The notes under the pieces were generated by a model. The model searched no databases, was not told the DNA's origin, and saw only the letters and a program-made list of their open reading frames with translations. From positions 310,001 to 374,000 of the forward strand of contig JAGDZR010000006.1 of the NCBI GenBank assembly GCA_049115695.1: a stretch of 64,000 nt of DNA, written 5' to 3'. Source of the DNA: JAGDZR01 sp049115695 (GTDB taxonomy: Bacteria > Bacteroidota > Bacteroidia > Cytophagales > Cyclobacteriaceae). Positions 17,601 through 26,219 of this stretch are shown here, one piece after another (within the stretch, counting starts at the first letter, position 1; the number at the start of each line of letters is the position of its first letter). The position numbers were made by a program, and so were the translations under genes.

Positions 17601-19059
17601 AAGTGGTGATTACGAAGCATTATTCACCAATACCAATGGATGCGACAGCACTGTATATCTCACTCTAAATGTAAAAGACCTGGTCGACACGACGGTTATC
17701 AGTACTTTATGCAAAGGCGATTCAACCTTCTTCAGCAATCGGTACATTTCAGAGACTGGATCCTACATTGACTCTCTGGAGACAATTTACGGATGTGATA
17801 GTGTAGTGACATTAGACCTTGAAATCCTTGATACATATAGTGAAAATCTAAGCACCAGCATTTGTAGCAATGATAGTCTCCTATTTGGATCATCCTACTT
17901 AAGTGCTGGTGGAGAATATCAACATGTCTTTGAAGCAAGCAATGGATGTGACAGTGTAATCAACCTTACCCTTTTAATTAATGAAGTCAAACAAGCCGAT
18001 TTGAATAGAACAATTTGTGAAGGTGAATCATACGAAATTGAAGGCGACTCCCATACATCCTCAGGAAGCTACAGCTATACTTTGTCCTCATCTGATGGTT
18101 GTGACAGTGTTGTAAACTTAACGCTTACAGTCCTTGATAAAATTGACACAAATATCTCACGCACAATATGCAATGGAGAAACGATTGTGTTCGGATCTAA
18201 TACCCTGGATGAGTCTGGATCCTATGCAGCTATTTTCGATTCTCAACTAGGCTGTGATAGTTTGGTTAACCTTTCTTTGAAGGTGAAAGATGACATAGCA
18301 CCTTCATCAGCCGATATTTCTTTCTGTAGTGGTGATACGCTTGAGTTTGGAAAACAGTTGATAATGGAAAGTGGTGAGTATACGGATACACTCGTATCAA
18401 TAGATGGATGTGACAGTATTGTGACCATCACTGTGACTGAAAAAAGCTCCTTTAATGAAAATATAACTGTTTCTATCTGTGTAGGAGAGACTTATAGTTT
18501 TGGTGGAACAGAACTGTTTACAGGAGGTTTCTACACTCATACTTATGTTGCTGAAAATCATTGTGACAGTATCATATCTCTGACATTAAATATTGATTCA
18601 CTCAATACACTAGTAAATATTGAAAATGATATGTTGATAGGTACTGAACAAGGTGACTATCAGTGGATCAATTGCTCGACAAATGCCATAGCCACAGAGA
18701 CGAGTTCAAGTTTCAAACCTGCGGCATCCGGTGAGTTTAAAGCAATCGTTACAAGAGATGGCTGTATTGATACCACAGACTGTGTTGTATTTACGAAACC
18801 ACCATTGGGTTTTGATGCGTCCAAACTTGTCATATTTCCGAATCCAGTCGGAAAACAACTTAATATTCATCTAGGCAGCAAACAGTCAGGAGATTTACAA
18901 ATTATTGATCTGCTTGGGCGTACCGTATTGGAACGAAAAATGAACAATGAAGATCAGTTATCTATTGATCTTACTTTAAAGACTGGCACTTACGTATTGA
19001 TATTGGAGACAGTTGACGGATCAATCAGGCAACATAAGATCGTTATCAAGAATGATTAA
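14641..19059 (+). CDS. Giant secreted LamG/PKD repeat protein with T9SS sorting domain
   Basis: A 1472-residue protein in ordered blocks: a signal peptide (1-21, ending AAFGQ); two LamG-PKD modules (LamG about 22-235 and 325-535, each followed by a PKD domain with the pattern WxWDxDxDGxxD, about 238-322 and 540-618); four repeats of about 75 residues each opening with YF(F/Y/I)xxDPGxGxG (621-915); eight repeats of about 50 residues with paired Cys (CxGExYxFG ... GCDSxVxLTL, 920-1320); and a T9SS type A domain starting FPNPVG (about 1398-1472). LamG domains bind glycans or proteins, so an adhesin or matrix component on the surface is likely. The stop overlaps the convergent cyclodeaminase gene by four bases. 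Confidence 0.85.
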   Translation: MKAFRLFMSMLTCWSAVAAFGQDSLLAHYPFGGNSNDHSGNGHHATFIGATLVTDRFGNDESTYEFDGVDDFINLPSNFVDSAFTISLWVNTAHGGKLSNGNAGVLVQTGNINANSNSLSIYLSDGKVHFAKFPSASGWEVISPDTINDGQWHSIVAQWDGTLNTDKVQLWVDGSEVATGTSIGTGITHDFGGLRMGMGNDGSSQMYYPGLIDDVHIFDQALESDEIDELFHRNNYADFDADYIDQKILTPLEVDFEDLSQLNNPILEWAWDIDNDGVTDYTTQNPSHTYTQQGTYTVKLTVTDTIISETIVKESYIQVGDLGDSLVAYYPFSGSVEDSSSNANDGIIHDLTLAEDRFANVHSAYDFNGTSSYLAIDHISALAFPGSFSISLWIAAQINDSDEVILISKGDLGNNDHWMMSLTTDSLVEFNLFDATGTQYTVTSSSEIESGKNYHLIAQLDTLLDELRLYVNNQLVGSQSIGALPASNTDSLLIGAARNGAMSGFYKGVIDEVRIYNRAINETEIENLYKETLFADFSHDNIHKIIAPTSVDFEDISIADSTITSWEWDFDEDGIADATDQNPTYVFENDGVFDVSLTISDGYNKTTIVKESLFEVLPKREITEIEYFYNEDPGIGQGTIIDVEDSSTLIFNGSFAIEDLPSGFNQLYVRAKDNLDLWGQVQTFPFLAAKGTARAGIKAVEYFFDTDPGIGNGNEVAIDDPDSSIVIADLSTLDIGYHTLYVRSVDSAGNWGHTQSSPFLVAKGSDNPGVKGVEYFIDNDPGLGDGNFIYIDNPEDDSFVADLSNLETGFHTIHIRALDSAGNWGHLQSSPFLVVNTTVSPNLVAIEYFFDEDPGYGNGTSIALADSSYDEVESIIDIDDLTVGAHTIFIRGLDEKNQWGQLYYQEFNTCIEQEIDHEASICAGEEYAVGDSLYSVTGEYITILESSLGCDSTVNLTLTVFETYSDSVSIDICSGETYSFGEQTLSASGDYEALFTNTNGCDSTVYLTLNVKDLVDTTVISTLCKGDSTFFSNRYISETGSYIDSLETIYGCDSVVTLDLEILDTYSENLSTSICSNDSLLFGSSYLSAGGEYQHVFEASNGCDSVINLTLLINEVKQADLNRTICEGESYEIEGDSHTSSGSYSYTLSSSDGCDSVVNLTLTVLDKIDTNISRTICNGETIVFGSNTLDESGSYAAIFDSQLGCDSLVNLSLKVKDDIAPSSADISFCSGDTLEFGKQLIMESGEYTDTLVSIDGCDSIVTITVTEKSSFNENITVSICVGETYSFGGTELFTGGFYTHTYVAENHCDSIISLTLNIDSLNTLVNIENDMLIGTEQGDYQWINCSTNAIATETSSSFKPAASGEFKAIVTRDGCIDTTDCVVFTKPPLGFDASKLVIFPNPVGKQLNIHLGSKQSGDLQIIDLLGRTVLERKMNNEDQLSIDLTLKTGTYVLILETVDGSIRQHKIVIKND
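16501..17370 (+). repeat. Four degenerate in-gene repeats encoding YFFDxDPG units
   Basis: Four successive units of about 220-225 bases within the giant protein gene. Each encodes YF-x3-DPGxGxG near its start and (T/Q)(L/I)(Y/H/F)(V/I)R...(N/D)xWG near its end. The second and third are the most similar to each other. Confidence 0.8.
17398..18600 (+). repeat. Eight degenerate in-gene repeats encoding paired-cysteine units
   Basis: Eight units of about 150 bases. Each encodes Cys-x-Gly-(Glu/Asp) followed about 35 residues later by (Gly/His)-Cys-Asp-Ser and a LTL-type strand. The two Cys are likely disulfide-bonded outside the cell. The DNA copies have diverged, so the array is old. Confidence 0.8.
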
Positions 19060-20009
19060 TCTAATGTGAAATTGTTAGCAACCAAAGTCGCTGCTACCAA
19101 ATCTTCTAGAGCATAACCCACAGACTTAAAACAGGTGATCTCTTCCTTGGAAGCCCTACCCTGCTTAGTCTGACTGCATAATTCAAATAGGTTAGCGCTA
19201 ATTTCTTCCGGCTTTAAAACACCTGTTGATAGAGGAATTGCAATATCCCCGGTTTCTTTCATGGCCATAGCTGTATCTATAAAGACCCTGGACCGCTTGA
19301 TCAATTCATCATCAGCCTCCCGCATATCCGGTCGATAAGCTCCCACCAGGTCTATGTGCTGACCCGCGCGCAGGTGTTTACCATAGATCAGAGGAGTTTC
19401 ACTTAATGTCGCGCATGAAATGATATCAGCCTGCTCCATTCCCTCCTCTATTGAATGGACTGATCGGGATACAAATGCTTCGTCCGACAGGCTATCAACA
19501 AGTTGCTGAGATTTTATTGAATCCCGACCCCAAATCAATACCTCCTCAATAGGTCTAACACTTGCATGTGCTTTGATCAAGTGAGGTGCCAAAGCTCCTG
19601 TTCCCACCATTAGCATCGTAGATGATGCCTGTCGCGACAAATAGCCAGATGCTAGCGCTGAGGTAGCGGCTGTCCGCCTCACCGTGAGCTCTTTAGCATC
19701 CATCAGCACTCTTGGTGTTCCTTTATGGGCATCAAAAAGCAAATAAAGTCCCTGAATGGATGGTAAGTTGTATTTCCCGTTAGCAGGAGAGACTGTCACC
19801 AATTTTACACCTAAATCTTTGCTGCCCTCCCAAGCGGGCATCAACAACAAAGTGCTGTCCATTCCTTCAATAGGGTTAGCATAGTCGTGATGGTGACGTG
19901 ATGGAACTACCACTTCATTTGCACCAAAGGCTTCTTTCAATGCTTCAATAAGCATAGGAAGTGGAAGCGTCGTTGCTACATCACCCGCATCTAAAAATGG
20001 AATATTCAT
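19056..20009 (-). CDS. Ornithine cyclodeaminase / mu-crystallin family enzyme
   Basis: A 317-residue member of the OCD/mu-crystallin family of NAD(P)-dependent imine-forming or imine-reducing enzymes. The family Lys is in DLGVKLVTVSP (about 66-76), the Arg-Arg site in ELTVRRTAATSALAS (about 108-122), the nucleotide-binding turn in MLMVGTGALAPHLIKAH (about 132-148), and the catalytic Asp region in DLVGAYRPDMREADDEL. Members act on ornithine, proline analogues or ketimines, and the exact substrate is not decidable. It lies 90 bases downstream of the MG2-plug gene on the same strand and could be its last cistron. Its 3' end overlaps the giant repeat protein gene by four bases. Confidence 0.88.
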   Translation of the reverse strand: MNIPFLDAGDVATTLPLPMLIEALKEAFGANEVVVPSRHHHDYANPIEGMDSTLLLMPAWEGSKDLGVKLVTVSPANGKYNLPSIQGLYLLFDAHKGTPRVLMDAKELTVRRTAATSALASGYLSRQASSTMLMVGTGALAPHLIKAHASVRPIEEVLIWGRDSIKSQQLVDSLSDEAFVSRSVHSIEEGMEQADIISCATLSETPLIYGKHLRAGQHIDLVGAYRPDMREADDELIKRSRVFIDTAMAMKETGDIAIPLSTGVLKPEEISANLFELCSQTKQGRASKEEITCFKSVGYALEDLVAATLVANNFTLD

Positions 20010-20099
20010 GCCTGATTTTATGGCAAACTAGTGGTTTAATCATTCGTTTGCCACAGCAATGATGTGAATCACCAGTACATTTTTACCTAAAAGTGAGAC

Positions 20100-22514
20100 C
20101 TAATCAATGCTAAATGAATGGGTCTGTTTTATCACATATCCTTGAGAAGTCACTCCTTCTATGTACATGGTGAAAGGTCCTTTATCATCAGATGTCGAAT
20201 AGTTCAATTGACCTTTTCCATCCACCAGCTCAACAATACCACTGAAATACTGCGTGCTGCGGTGATCTGGCACAATGGCATCTTCTGCGCTCATGTTCTC
20301 AAAATCAGGGGTATAAAATTCTCTTGATGGGTAGTAGCCATAGTGATTCATGATCGAATACCCCGTGGCATCCCCATCCTCCATTTGATCTGGTCCCCGC
20401 TTGAGATAAATAGCAATCACTCCTCTGCCCTCGGCTCCATAAATGATCGATCGATTTCCTTTCAACACATCAATAAAATCTATTTGTCTGGGATCCAGAC
20501 TACTGACCATTTGTGCATTGGTAGGTAATCCATCTACAAGGAACATGGCTTCATTATTCCCCTTTATGGTTGAGTAACCTCTGATAATTGCTTTCTGATT
20601 TGGAAAGGTGCCAAGTATTTCCACTCCCGGCACACGGCCTCTCAATACCTGAAAAACATTGGTATATGCTCTTGCACCAGTAATATTATCCAAGTCTAAT
20701 CTCGCATCTGGGTCACGATGAAGCATCCCTGGTCTGAAGTACTTTCCTGTCTGGCGATCACTGGAGGCATTGACCTCAAAAGCGTCCAATACGATGACAT
20801 CATTAGAAAAAGACATTTTAATCCTGTTGATCTCGGCCATCATTTCCTGATAATCGTTGGTAGGTTCTGCCACTTTTAGATTCAGGACATTGTTTGCTCT
20901 TTCAATCGACGATTGCTTTTTGAATGAAATGAAAGTACCTCCATCCTTTCGTAACTCATCCTCATCCTTTTGCTTGGCATGAATCGTTTGTACCATCACT
21001 GTCATGGTGTCTGATATGATCAAGCCATCAAACCAAAACGTTCCATCCTCTTCTGTTTCAACTTCCTGATGAAAGGCAAGATTTTCAAGAAACTTTAATG
21101 CAACTCTCGTTTTGACTCCTTTTTCTCGATTAAGATATTTCACCACCCGGCCTTCAACGGAAAAACCTTTTTCCAAATAATGGTCAATTGACGGTAACTG
21201 TTGTTCTACAACTTCCTCCCATTTGAATCTTCTCCAACCCTGCGTCAGCATTAGCAAATCCAAATCAGACAATCTATCCTCATTGTCCGGATCGAAGTAA
21301 TCTCCTGGTCGCTCAATTTTCCCTTTCAAATCAGATGCCAGCAAAAGATATGACCTGATATCTAAAACATTTTGAGGGATTTCCTCCTTCAGGACGGATA
21401 CAGACACTTTCCCTGCAATCGAGTCTATAGACTCATAGGGCAATTGAAAATCAAACTGCACTTTCTGTCGTGTCTTCATCTCCCCTTGACTTGAGATCTC
21501 AAGTGTGGGTAATAGTAATTCGTTGTGATTATAGACCAATCGCTCGGCTAGAGGAAGTTCCTTTTTGAACAAGGTATAATGCATTACACCATTGGGTAGC
21601 TTTTCTGATGGAATTGCCCCGTATATAAAGGATCCATCCTTCACAGGAGGAAGCACTACGTAAATCTCACCCCTAACATGTCCCAATACATAGCAGTCCT
21701 TCATGTCCAATCCTGGTGACGGTCTGACTGTCACGTAGGATTTCGTGCTTGTCTGTCTGATACTCAATTGATAACCCTCGGGCTGAGCCATTGGCAAAGG
21801 CTCAGTAAATTCAATGTCTTTAATCCTAAAATGCGCAACGTACTTTTCCCCGGGCTCTGGTGTGATCTGAAATTTCCCCATTCCGGCATGCTCAGTTTCA
21901 AATGAGGTAATGGTTTCACCAGCAACATTTCTAATTTCTCCTTTAAGATTAATCCCGTAACCCTCCGGGTCCACCACTTTAAAAGCGACCATACTCAACG
22001 TATTTTCGATCAATTCGCCCCCTTCAGGAAAAAGCTGAAAATCAAGCAGGTTCAGTTCCTGAGTTTTACTTTCTTGTTCTATGGCACGCCAAGGGACAAT
22101 CTCGATTGGCTTCTGAAAAATAAAATCCGAGTCAAAATTGAGCTGGTAATTGGTGTAAGCCCTAATATAATACGACCCAATTTTGATGCTATCGGGTAAA
22201 CTTATATCCCCATCGCTTGTTCCATTTTTGGCCTGTAGTGCAATCTTATAAATGGATGAGTCCTGAGCACTGACCAGCTCCACATGAATCACATTGCTAA
22301 GTGTCGAAAAGGTATGGTAGGTTCCGTTTAGCACGTAGGCACTAAACCACAAAGTTTCGCCGGGTGTATAGACCTCCTTGTCTGTGTGTAAGTAGACTTT
22401 TTCAAATGGGGTAGCCGAATGATACTCCTGGAAAAGCTTCATCATCGTTTCTTGTGCCAGCAAGAACCTTGATAGAAAACAGAATAATGTTACAATGGAT
22501 AATCTGTAAAACAT
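20100..22514 (-). CDS. MG2-like exported protein with an isolated TonB-receptor plug domain
   Basis: An 804-residue protein with a signal peptide ending LLAQ. Residues about 34-140 resemble an alpha-2-macroglobulin MG2 domain (KVYLHTDKEVYTPGETLWFS). Residues about 600-710 form a TonB-dependent receptor plug (VFQVLRGRVPGVEI, AIIRGYSTIKGNNEAMFLVD, IDFIDVLKGNRSIIYGAEG and GVIAIYLKRG), but no 22-strand barrel follows. The middle has Ig-like and carboxypeptidase-regulatory-like strands. Such MG2-plug proteins occur widely in Bacteroidota and their role is unknown. The gene begins directly after a 10-bp stem hairpin and follows the DUF2911 gene by 60 bases. Outer-membrane or periplasmic location is inferred. 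Confidence 0.75.
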   Translation of the reverse strand: MFYRLSIVTLFCFLSRFLLAQETMMKLFQEYHSATPFEKVYLHTDKEVYTPGETLWFSAYVLNGTYHTFSTLSNVIHVELVSAQDSSIYKIALQAKNGTSDGDISLPDSIKIGSYYIRAYTNYQLNFDSDFIFQKPIEIVPWRAIEQESKTQELNLLDFQLFPEGGELIENTLSMVAFKVVDPEGYGINLKGEIRNVAGETITSFETEHAGMGKFQITPEPGEKYVAHFRIKDIEFTEPLPMAQPEGYQLSIRQTSTKSYVTVRPSPGLDMKDCYVLGHVRGEIYVVLPPVKDGSFIYGAIPSEKLPNGVMHYTLFKKELPLAERLVYNHNELLLPTLEISSQGEMKTRQKVQFDFQLPYESIDSIAGKVSVSVLKEEIPQNVLDIRSYLLLASDLKGKIERPGDYFDPDNEDRLSDLDLLMLTQGWRRFKWEEVVEQQLPSIDHYLEKGFSVEGRVVKYLNREKGVKTRVALKFLENLAFHQEVETEEDGTFWFDGLIISDTMTVMVQTIHAKQKDEDELRKDGGTFISFKKQSSIERANNVLNLKVAEPTNDYQEMMAEINRIKMSFSNDVIVLDAFEVNASSDRQTGKYFRPGMLHRDPDARLDLDNITGARAYTNVFQVLRGRVPGVEILGTFPNQKAIIRGYSTIKGNNEAMFLVDGLPTNAQMVSSLDPRQIDFIDVLKGNRSIIYGAEGRGVIAIYLKRGPDQMEDGDATGYSIMNHYGYYPSREFYTPDFENMSAEDAIVPDHRSTQYFSGIVELVDGKGQLNYSTSDDKGPFTMYIEGVTSQGYVIKQTHSFSID

Positions 22515-22543
22515 AAATAGCGGAATGTTCTACTCCGCTATTT
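22515..22543 (-). terminator. Hairpin between the DUF2911 stop and the MG2-plug start codon
   Basis: A perfect 10-bp stem (22515-22524 with 22534-22543, loop 9 bases). On the minus strand its last base directly precedes the ATG at 22514-22512. It has no proper T tract, so it may be a weak terminator for the upstream gene, an attenuator, or a hairpin controlling initiation of the next gene. Confidence 0.5.
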
Positions 22544-22574
22544 ACAAAAAATCATGAATACAATAAAGAAATCT

Positions 22575-23120
22575 TTAAGCTGGCTCTATTGGAAATACCA
22601 GTTTTATTTTCTCCCATGTCACTACCATTTCCAAAATCCCATTATTGGGCACCAGGTCAATCGTGAACTGTTCAACCAATGAATTGGACTGAACTGGAAT
22701 TGAAGTAGTGAAAATATCCTCTTCTGGATCCGGTTCCCAAGCTCCCCAAGAACCGGTCTGTGTACCGACTCTAACTTCGAATACATCTTTTCCCGGGTAG
22801 GTATAAACCCTGTAAGCTCCAGCATCGAGTTTTTCTCCCATGAAACGAACATTACCTGAGAACGTGATCTCGGTTCCTTCATTTGCACCCAGGCGCCAAT
22901 ACTTGCCATACGGCTGAAGCGCACCTTCTGCCTCTGTCCCAAATACTAGTCTTCCTCTCACCGACGGTCTGCTATAAGCCACTGATACATCTACTCCCTG
23001 AATGGTCGCACTCACCTCTCCGGGAGGACTTTTAGTACGATTTTGATTATTGAGGTACATCAGGATTCCACCAAGAACCATGACGAGTACACCGACTCCA
23101 ATAAGAATTTTTCTAAGCAT
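22575..23120 (-). CDS. DUF2911 domain protein
   Basis: A 181-residue protein with an N-terminal signal anchor (about 5-24) and a DUF2911 domain (about 38-178). Family landmarks are VSVAYSRPSVRGRLVFG, YGKYWRLGANEGTEITFS and the final strand LEMVVTWEKIKLVFPIE. DUF2911 proteins are exported beta-sandwich proteins of unknown function, frequent in Bacteroidota. It begins 6 bases downstream of the BNR/sortilin-like gene, so the two are co-transcribed. Confidence 0.88.
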   Translation of the reverse strand: MLRKILIGVGVLVMVLGGILMYLNNQNRTKSPPGEVSATIQGVDVSVAYSRPSVRGRLVFGTEAEGALQPYGKYWRLGANEGTEITFSGNVRFMGEKLDAGAYRVYTYPGKDVFEVRVGTQTGSWGAWEPDPEEDIFTTSIPVQSNSLVEQFTIDLVPNNGILEMVVTWEKIKLVFPIEPA

Positions 23121-23126
23121 GTGATT

Positions 23127-26066
23127 TTATTCTAGTGATTGTTTTATTTCCTCAAATTGTGCGCTAAGCTCATCAAACCTATCATAAACATCTTTTCCTG
23201 GTCGATGATCTGCTCCCCTACTGACATAATAGAGATAGCTGATTTGATCCACTAATTTAGGTTGTGGATAAATGCCGCCTGCTGTTTGAAGACGATCAAG
23301 TGCCAATTGTATTTTAGCTGACTTTTCATCCGATTTGTCCAACTCCTCCTCCAATTGCCTGGCTGATGAAAGCAGTGTCATTATTTCGATGGACATTCGT
23401 TCCTGTTCCCCCACATCTTCAGTTGTAACACCTATTTCCAACATTCTTGGATCCATGAGAAGATTCAAAGTAGTTTCAAGCGCTTGTTCATCAGTAATCA
23501 ATTTGATCGTGTACTGTCCGGGTCCAACAATGGGTCCGCTTTTGTACCTCCGACTCTCATTTTTGTGCCATGCTCCAAATCTGGTCATGTCCCATTCAAA
23601 CCGGTTCATTCCTTTTGTCGCTCCAAGAGATTCATGTTTGATTGAGGTAATTGTATTCATTCCCATGTCCTCTTCCCTGATTTCTTTTTCCTCCGTCTTG
23701 TTAGTAAATGCACTAATCAAAGTATCATCACGCCATACTTCGATGGCAACACGCTCTTGATCTTTAGCTAGGAAATAATCAATGTGGGCTGTTGTAGGAA
23801 CATCAAACGAAGAGCGTACATACGGCTGCTGAAACCGAAATGCATCCCGGGGTTTAAAAAGTGTAGTAATCGATGGCATTGAGTCCATCTGTCTTAGGGT
23901 GCTTAGATTGTCTAACACCCAAAATGATCGACCCATCGTACTGATTGCAAGATCACTTCCCACTACCTTGATATCAGTAATGGGCGTTACTGGTAAATTT
24001 TGCTGGAATGAAATCCAATTTTTGCCATCATCAAAGGAAACAAACATGCCATACTCTGTACCTGCATAAAGTAATCCCTCACGCTCCGGGTCTTCTCTGA
24101 TTACCCTTGTTGGATAATCAGATGGAATACCATTGGTTATTAGTACCCAACTCTTTCCAGCATCATCTGTCTTATATAGATATGGTTTGTTATCGCCTAG
24201 CTGGTATCTCAACACGGCCACAAAAGCCTTGTTCGGATCATGCGGAGATGGCTCGACAGCATCTACTCTACCACCAGGAGGTAATTTAGAAGGTGTGACA
24301 TTAGACCAACTTTTACCAGCGTCTTTCGAAACATGAACAGGTCCATCATTGGCGCCTACCCATATAACTCCAGCTTTAGCTGTAGACTCTCTGATCGAAT
24401 AGATTGTACTATAAAATTCTTCTCCTGTGATATCCCTTGTAATTGGGCTGCCTGAGATTACTTGCTTGTCCGATTCAAACGCTGTTAAATCGGGAGAAAT
24501 GATTTCCCAGGTCTTTCCGTCATCGGTCGTTTTATGCACGAATTGTGAGGTATGATAGACAACATCCGGGTCATGCGGCGAGACGTGAATTGGTGAGACG
24601 CGCTGAAACCTAAATTTTAGATCTTTTGGATTGTGTCCATACATATTGGCAGCTCCAACATCATATCGCTGCTCAGTTCCTGTCAGCTTATTGAACACAC
24701 TAAATCGACCTTTGCAGTTGGAATATACTATGTTGTGATTGCCCGGTTTAGGTACTGCCGGACCCGTTTCACATCCCCCCGTATTGATCGTATATCCAAC
24801 CTGAGGTGCCTGAATCGCTGACCCTGGTCTGCTTGGAACAGCAACCGTCGTGTAATTATCCTGCTGACCCCCATACAACCAATATGGAAATTGATCATCT
24901 ACTTCGACCTGATAGATTTCAGCTGTTGGTTGATTGTATTGTGTTGACCAGGTTTTTCCTCCATTGTGGGTAACATTGGCTCCTCCATCATTGGCCTGAA
25001 TGAATAAATCAGGATTATCAGGATTGATCCACATATCATGATTATCACCATGAGGGGGTCTGAGTCGTTTCCAATCTATACCACCATTTACAGACTTGTA
25101 ATAGCCTGTGGCCATCACATAAATCACATCCGCATTTTTTGGATCTACCTCAATATTGGTATAGTAGAATGGTCTTGTACGGATACCACCATGATCGGAA
25201 ACTTGTTCGAACGATTTGCCCTGATTGTCAGATCTATACAACCCCCCTTCTTGATCTGGAGCCTCTACGAGCACATAGACTACTTTGGAGTCTGCCACAG
25301 TCACGGCAATATCGATTTTACCTATCAAGTTGTCCGGTAAACCCTTGGTGATTTTTTCCCAATGCTTACCTCCGTCTATGCTTTTATAAATGCCACCTTC
25401 TTCAGCCCTTCCACCACTTACAATGGTCCATGGTTTACGTTGGGCTTTCCATGCTGTGGCGAATAGAATTTCAGGATTACCAGGCAGCATTTCAACATCA
25501 GAAAACCCTATCTGATCACTCACATACAGCACTTTATTCCAACTTTTACCACCATCGATGGATTTGAAGATACCGCGATCGGCATTTGGCACAAATGGAT
25601 TACCTATTGCGGCAGCATACACAATATTGTAATTCTCAGGGTGGATAATTACAGCTCCAATCTGCCCGGTTTTCCCAAGTCCAACATGTTCCCATGTCTT
25701 GCCTGCATCGATAGATTTATACATCCCCTTTCCAAGGATCACATTGCTTCTCAAGCCATCCGACCCTGTTCCTACATATACTATGTTGGGATCACTTTTG
25801 GCCACTGAAATCGCTCCAATAGAAGGCGTTGAAAAATATCCATCGGAAATGTTGTCCCAGGAAGTTCCATAGTCAGTCGATTTCCATACCCCTCCCCCTG
25901 TCGCACCAAAATAAAAAGTACCGGGCTCGTGAACTGTTCCTGCAACAGCCGTAACCCTACCTCCTCTCGAAGGACCTACATTTCGATATTTGAAAATATC
26001 CAGATCCTGCGAAGCAGCATCCATTATGACTAAAATAAAAGCAACCTTAAAAATGGCTTTGATCAT
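23127..26066 (-). CDS. Exported BNR/VPS10-sortilin-like propeller protein
   Basis: A 979-residue protein with a signal peptide (MIKAIFKVAFILVIMDAASQ). It has many BNR/Asp-box-type blades with the pattern S-x-D-x-G-x-x-W (KSTDYGTSWDNIS, KSIDAGKTWEHV, KSIDGGKSWNKV, KTDDAGKSWVLI), forming two propellers over residues about 30-730. A beta-sandwich and helical tail follows (about 750-979, with the motif GMNRFEWDMTRFG). Automated labels call this family glycosyl hydrolase or photosystem II stability factor-like, but I see no catalytic residues supporting either. I used the ATG at 26066 rather than a TTG at 26087. It heads a minus-strand gene set with DUF2911. A paralogue begins at 62334. Confidence 0.85.
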   Translation of the reverse strand: MIKAIFKVAFILVIMDAASQDLDIFKYRNVGPSRGGRVTAVAGTVHEPGTFYFGATGGGVWKSTDYGTSWDNISDGYFSTPSIGAISVAKSDPNIVYVGTGSDGLRSNVILGKGMYKSIDAGKTWEHVGLGKTGQIGAVIIHPENYNIVYAAAIGNPFVPNADRGIFKSIDGGKSWNKVLYVSDQIGFSDVEMLPGNPEILFATAWKAQRKPWTIVSGGRAEEGGIYKSIDGGKHWEKITKGLPDNLIGKIDIAVTVADSKVVYVLVEAPDQEGGLYRSDNQGKSFEQVSDHGGIRTRPFYYTNIEVDPKNADVIYVMATGYYKSVNGGIDWKRLRPPHGDNHDMWINPDNPDLFIQANDGGANVTHNGGKTWSTQYNQPTAEIYQVEVDDQFPYWLYGGQQDNYTTVAVPSRPGSAIQAPQVGYTINTGGCETGPAVPKPGNHNIVYSNCKGRFSVFNKLTGTEQRYDVGAANMYGHNPKDLKFRFQRVSPIHVSPHDPDVVYHTSQFVHKTTDDGKTWEIISPDLTAFESDKQVISGSPITRDITGEEFYSTIYSIRESTAKAGVIWVGANDGPVHVSKDAGKSWSNVTPSKLPPGGRVDAVEPSPHDPNKAFVAVLRYQLGDNKPYLYKTDDAGKSWVLITNGIPSDYPTRVIREDPEREGLLYAGTEYGMFVSFDDGKNWISFQQNLPVTPITDIKVVGSDLAISTMGRSFWVLDNLSTLRQMDSMPSITTLFKPRDAFRFQQPYVRSSFDVPTTAHIDYFLAKDQERVAIEVWRDDTLISAFTNKTEEKEIREEDMGMNTITSIKHESLGATKGMNRFEWDMTRFGAWHKNESRRYKSGPIVGPGQYTIKLITDEQALETTLNLLMDPRMLEIGVTTEDVGEQERMSIEIMTLLSSARQLEEELDKSDEKSAKIQLALDRLQTAGGIYPQPKLVDQISYLYYVSRGADHRPGKDVYDRFDELSAQFEEIKQSLE

Positions 26067-26219
26067 GATCTTAGAGTTTGAGATCAAATTAGGTAAACCA
26101 GGTGTACAACCGAAAGGAAATTATGACCTACGGCCAATATTATCAATCATCACTAACCTTATGCTTCTAAAATAGTTTCATTTGTAAATCGTCATCCAAC
26201 CATCATCACAAGTTCTGTC

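Noticed and set aside
16501..18600. CRISPR array or recombination-active tandem DNA repeat
   Set aside because: The repeats are protein-level and degenerate in DNA, in frame and without spacers.
20100..22514. Full TonB-dependent receptor
   Set aside because: Only the plug is present; a barrel of about 500-600 residues is missing.
23335..23760. Open frames antisense to the BNR gene (and similar ones inside most long genes)
   Set aside because: They are frame shadows of well-supported proteins, with no start signals or domains.
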